A DNA stretch of 64,000 bases from Hymenobacter metallicola (GTDB taxonomy: Bacteria > Bacteroidota > Bacteroidia > Cytophagales > Hymenobacteraceae): NCBI RefSeq assembly GCF_004745645.1, contig NZ_SRMB01000001.1:2294001-2358000 (forward strand). Reading direction: 5' to 3'. The notes below the pieces were generated by a model. That model searched no databases, was not told the origin of the DNA, and was given only the letters and a program-made list of their open reading frames with translations. The position numbers and the translations under genes are program-made. Positions 57,350-64,000 of this stretch are shown in pieces (position 1 is the first letter of the stretch; every line of letters starts with the position of its first letter).

Positions 57350-58225
57350 TTAGCGACCCAGGGCCGTATCCAGGTTTTGAACCAGGGTGGTAAAGTTTTG
57401 AATCTCAGCAGCAGACAGGGCTTGGCTAAAGAAATAAGCGCCTGTGAACACCTTATCAGAAAACTGATTATTGTTGCGGCTGCCCAACTTGAAGTCAGAG
57501 CCAGTAAAGGTGATTCCCGGCAGAGCACTTACTTGACCGCCTCCTAGCAACGACCCGTTCTTGTATATATCATGGCGAGTCTCAGGCCGGTTGCCGACTG
57601 TCAATCCTGCCGACGAAGCCACGGCTTGGCCTTGCGTAGCTGGTCCCGCCTCAAAGAAGGCGCTTCCATTAAAAAATGCTTGCAATTCCACCAGTTGACC
57701 ATTACTAAGCACGGCCGCTATTTCCGAGGCACTTTCTGAAATAGCTGAGGGCGTGTTGAAGGCCAGGGCGAAGTTGTCGGGGTCCAGCTCGGATACGTTC
57801 AGGTGGGTCTCCGCGTACTGCCCGTTACCGCTTTGGTCAAAGCTCATCACACTGTTGCCATGCACGGCCCCGTTGGGGAACGTGAGGCGGTACGCCGCAT
57901 CCGTGTTGAGCGGATTGACCATGTTCAGGCTGTGCGACAAGGCCGTGCTGCCGCCAATGGGATAGGCCGCCTTCAGCTTCGGGTAGATACCCGCTGATTT
58001 GAGCCCTTTAAAAAAGGCATCCCACGCATGGCCGCCCGTATCGGCGAAACCCGCATTGGTTAGGTAGGTTTGTGCGTCCGGGTCGATGCTGGGGTTGCCG
58101 CCGCCGCCCGTGGCGGGCACGGCGGCCGTGGCAACGGCAGTGCCCCCCACGGGGCGTACTCGCAACGTGCCCGCCGTGGTGCCGGGTACCGTGAAAGGAA
58201 TAGAGGGAGCGGGAGTAAAGGCCAT
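57350..58225 (-). CDS. LamG/concanavalin-like tail protein
   Basis: 291 aa. N-terminal short Ig-like segment, a Gly-rich linker, then residues 50-291 resembling LamG/concanavalin lectin folds (HDIYKNGSLLGGG...FTGSDFKLGSRNNNQFSDKVFTGAYFFSQALSAAEI), seen in phage fibre and adhesin proteins. Overlaps the stop of the upstream gene by one base. Host-surface binding is inferred. Confidence 0.6.
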   Translation of the reverse strand: MAFTPAPSIPFTVPGTTAGTLRVRPVGGTAVATAAVPATGGGGNPSIDPDAQTYLTNAGFADTGGHAWDAFFKGLKSAGIYPKLKAAYPIGGSTALSHSLNMVNPLNTDAAYRLTFPNGAVHGNSVMSFDQSGNGQYAETHLNVSELDPDNFALAFNTPSAISESASEIAAVLSNGQLVELQAFFNGSAFFEAGPATQGQAVASSAGLTVGNRPETRHDIYKNGSLLGGGQVSALPGITFTGSDFKLGSRNNNQFSDKVFTGAYFFSQALSAAEIQNFTTLVQNLDTALGR

Positions 58226-59595
58226 TATGCTTCGGGCGAGTCGTTGATTTCAAGAGTGGTGCCGGGCTGCGGCGTCCAGGAAACTTCCCCGGTGGCCTCG
58301 TTCACCGTCAGGTCGGTGGGCAAGGCCGGCTCCTGTGCGGGAGCTTCGATGAACTCATATTCGTAGTTCACCCCCTGGATTGGGGTCCAGCTTGCCAGCC
58401 GGGCGGCGCTAACAGTCAGGTCGTTCGGGGCCACTAGGTTGTTGCCGGTGGTTACCTGTGCCGGGGCGGTGTAGTCGGACGGCGAGGCGCCCAGGGCGCG
58501 GATGCGCAGGAAGTAGAGGGTCGAGGCTGTCAGACCTGTAATGGAAAGCTGCGTGGCGTTGGCTGCCGTCGATACTTTCGTGGAGGGGCTGAAGTTGGCG
58601 CTTAGGGCGTACTCAACCTCGTAGCCGGTATTGCCTGTCGAGGTGTTATTCCAACTCGTGCCAATGCTGGACGAGGACTGTGGCTCGGCCGTAAAGCCGG
58701 TGGGCGCTACCAGTTGCGGAACCCCGGCCAAGTTCACGGTGCGAATCACCGACCATTCCGAGTTCGTGTAGTTCGGCAACTGCCCCTTGGCGCGGACGCG
58801 CACGTAGTAAGTCAGGCCGCCGGTCAGGCCGGTAATCGAGCCGCCGCCAAAGTCGGGCAGCACCTGCACGGTCTTGGTCGCAGCCGTTTCGGGAAAACTG
58901 GTGCTGGTGGAGGCTTGCAGCTCGTAGCCGTTGTTGTTGAGTACCGAATCCCAGGCGGCGGCAATGGTGCCCGCGCCGTTTTCGTTGGCCGAAAAGCCGC
59001 TTGGCGGGTCAAGCTGCACACCCTGCACGGTGAAGACAGCGCTACTCGTGGCGGGCCCGCCCGGCGTATATACCTTCACCGTGCCCGTGGTAGCAATAGC
59101 CGAAACGGTTGCCGTAAGGGAGGTTGCCGTGTTGTTAGTAATCTGGCCGACGGCCCCGTTGATTGCCACGGCCAGCGCGTTGCTCAGGTTGGTGCCCGTA
59201 ATGGTGAAGGTCGAGCCGATCGAGCCGGTTGTAGGCGAGAACGAGGTAATGGTAGGGGCGGGCGTGGTACCTGCTCCCTCCACTATCTCCTTGATCTTGA
59301 TGGACGTGGGCAGTTCCCAGGATACCACGGGGTTGCCCCCGGTGTAGACCTCGTAGGTTTCACCGTTCACGAGCTGCCCCAACACCCCGCCTGGGGTTTT
59401 GCCGCCATACTTACCGGTGTACACCGTCTTGGCGTTGATGCCCGTGGTGGCGTTGCGGGGGCCAATCAACACGATTTTATCCACGTTGACCACCCACGGG
59501 GCAGCGGTAATAGCACCGGAGCCGGAAGGCAAGGTTAAAGTTGTGCCCGTCCAGCGGACGAGCACAATCTTGGTGTTAATGATGGTTGAAGGCAT
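58225..59595 (-). CDS. Tail adhesin with IPT/TIG and Fn3 domains
   Basis: 456 aa. Residues 1-110 contact-like; about 113-195 is an IPT/TIG domain (PTITSFSPTTGSIGSTFTITGTNL); two Fn3 domains at about 200-290 and 300-390 share VSLDPPSGF/APTGFTAE openings and GLTGGLTYYVRVRA/GLTASTLYFLRIRA ends. Common in phage tail fibres; mediates structural spacing or host contact. Confidence 0.7.
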   Translation of the reverse strand: MPSTIINTKIVLVRWTGTTLTLPSGSGAITAAPWVVNVDKIVLIGPRNATTGINAKTVYTGKYGGKTPGGVLGQLVNGETYEVYTGGNPVVSWELPTSIKIKEIVEGAGTTPAPTITSFSPTTGSIGSTFTITGTNLSNALAVAINGAVGQITNNTATSLTATVSAIATTGTVKVYTPGGPATSSAVFTVQGVQLDPPSGFSANENGAGTIAAAWDSVLNNNGYELQASTSTSFPETAATKTVQVLPDFGGGSITGLTGGLTYYVRVRAKGQLPNYTNSEWSVIRTVNLAGVPQLVAPTGFTAEPQSSSSIGTSWNNTSTGNTGYEVEYALSANFSPSTKVSTAANATQLSITGLTASTLYFLRIRALGASPSDYTAPAQVTTGNNLVAPNDLTVSAARLASWTPIQGVNYEYEFIEAPAQEPALPTDLTVNEATGEVSWTPQPGTTLEINDSPEA

Positions 59596-59597
59596 CG

Positions 59598-61343
59598 TTA
59601 GTAGGAAAGCGTGAAATCAGCAGCCGGATTCGGGAAAGCAAACTCGTGGCGCACCCCGGCGCCGTCGTACCACGCCCCGCTGTCGCCCTTGTAGTCACCC
59701 GACCAGTTGACGTAGGAGGTCACCCCGCCGTCGGTGATGGTGAGCACCTGCGGGTCAGCGGTGGTGGACTTCTGGTTGAATTCGAGCTTGCGGGGGCCTT
59801 CGGTGGCCAGTACCATGCCATCGAGGCCGGTACCGCCGTTGTTGTCAGCGGCCAGGAAGTGGGAATAAGTGGGCAGCGGGGCCGTGGCCGTTACCAGAAT
59901 CGTAGTGCCGAAGGCGGCGCCCTCAGCCGTGCCGTCGTAGGCTTTGGCCGTCAGCGTGTGGTTGCCCGCTGCCAGCGCCGAGGTGGTCGTAGAACCCGAC
60001 GCGCCCGTAATGGTGCCGACCAGCGCGGCGCCGTCGTAAATGCGGATACTGGCTACCGTGCCGTCGCTGTCCGTGGCCGTGGCCTGCACCGTTACCGTGC
60101 CGCCAGCGGCAATGCTGGTGGCGGTGGTGGCTGAGAAGGCGGTAACCACGGGAGCCAGGTTGGCGGCCGTCACGGTAATGTTCTTGCCTCCAGCAGTAAT
60201 GGTTTCGCCGTTGTTGTCGAGGGCCCGGGCCGTGAAGACTTTGGTGCCGGCCGTCGCGGGCGTGTACACCAACTCGTAGAGGCCGCTGGCCTCCTTGACC
60301 GTCTTCAGGCCGAGAGAGTTGCCGTCAATCAGGAATTCTACCGAGTCCACGCCCGACGGGGCCGTAGCGGCTACCTTGAGCACCACCGACTGGCCAGCCA
60401 CCACCGAGGAGGCAGACAACGAGGTGGTGATGGTACTCGTGGCGGGCGCGGCGGTAACAAAAATGTTGACCACGGACGAAATGGTGGTGTTGCCGTCCAA
60501 GTCGAGCACCTTGGCCGTCAGGGCGTGGTTGCCCGGGGTGGTTGGCTTCCAGTCAAAGGCATAGGGCGCGGTTAGTACCGGGTCATTCAGCGGCGTAGCG
60601 CCGTCGAAGAACGTTACCTCGTCCACGCCGTAGGTGCCAGCGGTTACTACGGCGGTCAGCGGCAGCGTGCCGCCCAGGGCCAGCGTAGTTACCGGCACGT
60701 TCAGCGTAACCAGCGTCGGCACCTGGTTAGCAGCCACCACACTAATGTTCTTGGGAGCCGAAACCGAGGCCGCACCCTGGCTATCGGTGGCTTTGGCCGT
60801 GAAGGTAAAGCCGCCAACAGCCGTCGGCTTGTACTCAATGGCATACGGCGGAGACGTGGCGCGGCCAATTTGCAGTTGGCCCTGGTAGAACTCCACCACG
60901 ATAATAGAGCCGTCGGGGTCTGAGGCCGTGGCGTTCAGGGTGACTTTCTGGCCCAGGGTAATAGCGCCCACGCTTACGTCGAGCGTAACGACGGGCAGCT
61001 TGTTGTCGGTTTCGTCGGTGGTGTAGACCAGCACCCACACGCCCGCCTGGTACTGGTACCAATCGAGCTTGTTGCCCCCGCGCTTGTGCAACCAGAGCTG
61101 GTTTTCTACGCCGGCCGTGGCGGGAAACGCATTGGAGGGCGCCGTGATTTCGAAGCGGGCGCGCGGGGCCAGCACCTTGCGCTGGTCGGCCTGGGTCACC
61201 TCAAAGGTTTTGCCTGGATAGGTGGGGTGCGTGGGCGGGGCCGTGAATAGCCCTACCCAATCATCACCGGGAAGTACCCCCTCGGGCAGAAAGCCAACCT
61301 CAAGCGGGGTTTGGCCTTCTAAGGCGGTTGGATCAAGCAGCAT
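59598..61343 (-). CDS. Tail adhesin with repeated Ig-like (Big) domains
   Basis: 581 aa. After an N-terminal segment (WVGLFTAPPTHPTYPGKTF), five Ig-like repeats of about 85-95 aa share patterns such as LNATASDPDGSI, VEFYQG, IEYKPT and GNHTLTAKA. A short distinct C-terminal domain follows. Such repeats are common in tail fibres of Bacteroidota phages. The stop is 2 bp from the next gene's start, so the adhesins form one operon. Confidence 0.7.
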   Translation of the reverse strand: MLLDPTALEGQTPLEVGFLPEGVLPGDDWVGLFTAPPTHPTYPGKTFEVTQADQRKVLAPRARFEITAPSNAFPATAGVENQLWLHKRGGNKLDWYQYQAGVWVLVYTTDETDNKLPVVTLDVSVGAITLGQKVTLNATASDPDGSIIVVEFYQGQLQIGRATSPPYAIEYKPTAVGGFTFTAKATDSQGAASVSAPKNISVVAANQVPTLVTLNVPVTTLALGGTLPLTAVVTAGTYGVDEVTFFDGATPLNDPVLTAPYAFDWKPTTPGNHALTAKVLDLDGNTTISSVVNIFVTAAPATSTITTSLSASSVVAGQSVVLKVAATAPSGVDSVEFLIDGNSLGLKTVKEASGLYELVYTPATAGTKVFTARALDNNGETITAGGKNITVTAANLAPVVTAFSATTATSIAAGGTVTVQATATDSDGTVASIRIYDGAALVGTITGASGSTTTSALAAGNHTLTAKAYDGTAEGAAFGTTILVTATAPLPTYSHFLAADNNGGTGLDGMVLATEGPRKLEFNQKSTTADPQVLTITDGGVTSYVNWSGDYKGDSGAWYDGAGVRHEFAFPNPAADFTLSY

Positions 61344-61740
61344 ACGGTTGTTCTAGGAGGTCAGAAGAAAGAGTGGAGCTGAGAACCAGCAGTTTGCTAT
61401 TGACCACCAGCAACTTGCCGTTGACCACGAGCACGCGGTGGCGCACCGTGGCGCCGGTTGTCGGAATGACGGGGAACTGTGCTCGCAGGAACGGGTCGGT
61501 GCCGACGGCGAGCAGGCCGTATAGTTCCTGCAGGGAGCCAGCCAGGGCCTCGCGCACGCCTGGGTCAGCCTCCAGGGCAATCTGCTCCAGGCCCAGCTTG
61601 AGGTGGAGCATCGAGGCTTCCACGGCAAACGTGGGCAGGCACTCCTTTTCGAGGTAGAGCAGGTGGGCGCCGAGTTCCGCGAGGCGAACCTGGGCCGCAC
61701 CTTCCAGCTGCGCCCAGCCCGGTAGTGGGTTACTTGCCAT
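61333..61740 (-). CDS. Small tail-operon protein
   Basis: 135 aa from ATG 61740 (MASNPLPGWAQLEGAAQV); helical first half, beta-rich second (FPVIPTTGATVRHRVLVVNGKLL). Overlaps both neighbours by 11 bp. Possibly a fibre assembly or attachment protein. Confidence 0.5.
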   Translation of the reverse strand: MASNPLPGWAQLEGAAQVRLAELGAHLLYLEKECLPTFAVEASMLHLKLGLEQIALEADPGVREALAGSLQELYGLLAVGTDPFLRAQFPVIPTTGATVRHRVLVVNGKLLVVNSKLLVLSSTLSSDLLEQPYAA

Positions 61741-62722
61741 ACAGGAAGGGATATAAAGCCGTGGGAGTAGGCGCCCCGGGCAAGGCCGCAGCCGAGGCCG
61801 CCAGGGCGGTGGCCAGGGCAGGGTTGCCGGTGCGAGCGGCGGCCTCCACGCCAATCAGGCGGGCCGCGCGGGAAAGCCAGCCCTCGTCAATGCGGGCGGC
61901 CCGGTCCCCCATCGTCAGGGCCAGGTTGCGGATTTCGGCGGCAAAGACGCGGAACTGCTCGCGCTGCACCGGCACGTAGAGCGTGGCCAGGGGCGAGCCG
62001 CTGAGGCTGATTTCCAGGCGGTAGATACCGTCTTTGCTGACGGGAGCCGTGAAGGTCAGGCGCTGCGGCGTGGTGGTCACGCTGGCCACAAGGCCCTTGG
62101 TGGCTTTGGGGGCAAACACAAGGCAGGTGACAGCGGACGTGTCGGCGTTGGCCATGTCCACAATGACGGTCATGGTGCCGGCCGTGGGGCTGTCTACGAG
62201 GTAGTACACCCCGGGCGCGGGCGCCGGCAGGCCGGGGGCCAGCAGCGAAAGGGGGCTGGTGGCGGGCTGGGTAGCAAACGCGGTAGCCGGCGCGGGCGTC
62301 GCCAGCGTGGCCCGCACGAGGTGCAAGTTCTGCTCAGCGGCGGCGTTGCGGGTTTTGTAAAGCCGGACCCACGCCACCCGGTAGGCCGTGTCGGTACCCC
62401 GCTCATAGGGGCGTAACGAGTGGCGTAGGTATAAATCAGCAAAGGCCCGCTGGTGCTGGGCCGTTTCGATATGCAGGAAAGGCTCGGACTCGTCCAGTAC
62501 GGTGGTCAGGTCGGCCGCTACTTTGGCCAGCACGAGTTGGTACACACCGTCGCCGGGAAAGACCACCGAGGCAGACAAGGCCCCGGGAATACCCACAAAC
62601 TGCCGCACGCCCCGCGTAAGCAGGATGAGTTGACGCAGTTCACCCGCAGCAGCAATGCCGTCACGGTCTGTAACGGTCAGCTGGCGGGTGCTGGTGGTAT
62701 AGGTGCGAGTCGTTTGCAGCAT
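61730..62722 (-). CDS. Tail-operon protein, function unknown
   Basis: 330 aa; N-terminal region with VRQFVGIPGALSASVVFPGDGVYQLVLAK (beta), a Pro/Ala linker and a central Ig-like segment with SGSPLATLYVPVQREQF. Ends in Ala-rich helices. Not recognised; operon position suggests a structural tail protein. Confidence 0.5.
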   Translation of the reverse strand: MLQTTRTYTTSTRQLTVTDRDGIAAAGELRQLILLTRGVRQFVGIPGALSASVVFPGDGVYQLVLAKVAADLTTVLDESEPFLHIETAQHQRAFADLYLRHSLRPYERGTDTAYRVAWVRLYKTRNAAAEQNLHLVRATLATPAPATAFATQPATSPLSLLAPGLPAPAPGVYYLVDSPTAGTMTVIVDMANADTSAVTCLVFAPKATKGLVASVTTTPQRLTFTAPVSKDGIYRLEISLSGSPLATLYVPVQREQFRVFAAEIRNLALTMGDRAARIDEGWLSRAARLIGVEAAARTGNPALATALAASAAALPGAPTPTALYPFLYGK

Positions 62723-62944
62723 TTAGTATTGTTGGCCGAGGGGCAACAGTTTGCGCCGGCTTCGCTCGGCTTCGATTTCTTTTTTCCGCTCAGATGCGAA
62801 CCTCTTAGCAATAGGGCCATAGTGGCCTTCTGCTATTTCATTGCACTCCAGAATGGCCATATCCAGATACCGAAGGGCATAGACATGAAGCTTGCCCATA
62901 TTGTAGGCAAGCGTCTTGGTGAAATGGAGTGCCGTCTTTAGCAT
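62723..62944 (-). CDS. First gene of the leftward tail operon, small basic protein
   Basis: 73 aa, helical with basic C-terminus (FASERKKEIEAERSRRKLLPLGQQ). Starts 47 bp downstream of the TATATTTG promoter with operator pair D. Unknown. Confidence 0.5.
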   Translation of the reverse strand: MLKTALHFTKTLAYNMGKLHVYALRYLDMAILECNEIAEGHYGPIAKRFASERKKEIEAERSRRKLLPLGQQY

Positions 62945-62990
62945 GACAAGGGAGACAAAAAAGTACAGGGAAGTAGAGAGCTTAGTGGGT

Positions 62991-62998
62991 CAAATATA
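62991..62998 (-). promoter_or_regulatory. Promoter -7 element TATATTTG of tail operon
   Basis: Exact TAnnTTTG match on the - strand; the centre of the nearer operator is 17 bp upstream, the same distance as at promoter B. Confidence 0.7.
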
Positions 62999-63000
62999 CA

Positions 63001-63060
63001 AATTCTATCCCGGAATCCGAGATAGAATTTGCACGTTTCGTCTTGACTTTCAAGATAGCC
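63001..63060. promoter_or_regulatory. Operator pair D
   Basis: A 29-bp near-perfect palindrome at 63001-63029 (arms AATTCTATCCCGG and CCGAGATAGAATT, one mismatch) and TCTTGA-ctt-TCAAGATA at 63041-63057. Centres 33 bp apart. Lies between the large virion-protein gene (stop 63068) and the tail operon promoter. Confidence 0.8.
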
Positions 63061-63067
63061 GGAGCGG

Positions 63068-64000
63068 CTACAGCATTTCCCGGAATACAATCCGGTCCGG
63101 GTCTTTCATCTTGGCGCCGACCACGGCGTACTTGGCCCGCTTGGTGGCGGCCTTGCTGATAGCGGCCATCCGTTTGGCGGCTTGGTCGTGGTTCAGCGAG
63201 CGGAAGTTCTCAATATCCTGTAACAGAATCTGCTTCAGCACTTTGCCGCGCAGTTCCAGGAACCTGTAGAACGTTTCATCACTCATGGGCCCCTCCTTCC
63301 ACTGGCCGGCCACCCCGGCAGAAGCGGGTAGCTGCCCTTCGGCCTGCTGGAAGGTGAAGGCCACCGTTGTGCGCTGGTTGGGCACGGGAATGCCCACCCC
63401 TTTTTCCGTCAACACGTCCCAGATGCGTTGCGTGGCCGCGTCGCGGTGCGTGGGCCGGCCGCTCGTCAAGCGGTCTGATTGCACTTTCATGGGCTCGCCC
63501 AGCGCGTCGAGGGCCGGGCGCATGCCCGAGCGGAACACGGGCAGGTCTTGCTGCACCACTTCCCAGGCCCGCTTGGCTTCTACTTTGTCCGTGTCGGTGA
63601 AGTCCTGCAGGTCGCGGCTGAACTGGCGTAGCAGGCCCGAGGCGGGAACGTAGCCCGTGACCGAGTAGCCCAGGGTGCGCTCCAGGTAGGTCTGCATCTT
63701 TTTCAGGCCGCTGGTTTCTCCGCCGTAGCCGCCCGAGCTGGTCAGCGCGTCCAGGGCTTCGGAAATGTTCTTGGTGGCCGTCGTTTCCACCACCATGCCC
63801 ATTGTGCGGAAAACCAGCAGGCTGGCCCCGCTCACGTAGGAGTCGTCGGTTTCGGGGTTGGCCTTCTCGTACAGCTCGCGGTCTTTCATGGCACCGACCA
63901 CGCCGAGCACGAAGAACAGCGGGCTTTCCTTGTAGCTGACCCACTTGCTGCCGAGCTTGACCGCGTAGGGCCGCCAGCCGTTTTGCAGCAGCTGGTTGCG
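63068..64000 (-). CDS. C-terminal part of large virion/polyvalent phage protein (cut by window)
   Basis: The frame is open through the right edge, giving at least 310 aa. The sequence NGWRPYAVKLGSKWVSYKESPLF followed by an all-helical part resembles the C-terminal region of very large phage internal-virion or 'large polyvalent' proteins (consensus GWqPYSikigdkWvSY...pl). These are carried in capsids of podovirus-like phages. Family call is by pattern only; the N-terminal domains lie outside. Confidence 0.5.
   Translation of the reverse strand, partial: RNQLLQNGWRPYAVKLGSKWVSYKESPLFFVLGVVGAMKDRELYEKANPETDDSYVSGASLLVFRTMGMVVETTATKNISEALDALTSSGGYGGETSGLKKMQTYLERTLGYSVTGYVPASGLLRQFSRDLQDFTDTDKVEAKRAWEVVQQDLPVFRSGMRPALDALGEPMKVQSDRLTSGRPTHRDAATQRIWDVLTEKGVGIPVPNQRTTVAFTFQQAEGQLPASAGVAGQWKEGPMSDETFYRFLELRGKVLKQILLQDIENFRSLNHDQAAKRMAAISKAATKRAKYAVVGAKMKDPDRIVFREML

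Overview
The window is GC-rich DNA from a member of the Bacteroidota, most likely Hymenobacter or a close relative (inference). The evidence is Bacteroidota-type promoter elements (TAnnTTTG), Bacteroidota-restricted families (a DUF3127 single-strand-binding-like protein and a DUF4468 remnant), lipoproteins with Bacteroidota-style lipoboxes, and little Shine-Dalgarno signal. Nearly the whole window is prophage. Two different prophages lie back to back around a tRNA-Ser gene (31142-31226). The outer end of each is outside the window.

Prophage 1 (1 to about 31 kb, almost all + strand) is siphovirus-like. Its order is terminase small and large subunits, a tail-assembly chaperone read through a T9 frameshift site, tail completion proteins, and a long fibre/tail block (3.7-11.2 kb) containing a fibre with an SGNH-type esterase. 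An AT-rich, Septu-like ATPase + HNH pair follows. Then come the tape measure protein, head protease, major capsid, portal, holin, GH19 endolysin and a probable unimolecular spanin. Head genes therefore follow tail genes. The right end carries cargo: a lipoprotein, small membrane proteins, a two-TM membrane protein, a DUF2806 protein and a DUF4468 pseudogene. It ends with a tyrosine integrase.

Prophage 2 (about 31.3 kb to beyond the right edge) starts with its own tyrosine integrase, a LexA-like S24 repressor and a divergent Cro-like gene embedded in a cluster of GCAAC operators. A + strand early/replication operon (34-49 kb) follows. It encodes a Tad2-like anti-Thoeris protein, an ERF annealing protein, a methyltransferase-like protein, a GIY-YIG endonuclease, a replication initiator whose gene contains eight iterons, DnaB helicase, a PD-(D/E)xK nuclease, an SSB-like protein and a RusA resolvase. 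Convergent - strand transcription from the right edge to 50 kb encodes a large virion protein, tail-fibre/adhesin proteins, lysis proteins, a metallophosphoesterase and a tRNA cluster.

The most notable unexplained signals are in prophage 2. One is a dispersed palindromic operator (half-site TTCTATCTYGA, 3-bp spacer, inverted half-site), found seven times at four promoters and usually in pairs 32-33 bp apart. It appears to define a phage regulon covering both strands. The other is the iteron array inside the initiator gene, where one iteron is out of the protein repeat's reading frame, so selection must act on the DNA. In prophage 1 the main interest is the Septu-like cassette behind a ribbon-helix-helix gene with a perfect 16-bp inverted repeat. 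No searches were run; family assignments rest on motif recognition.
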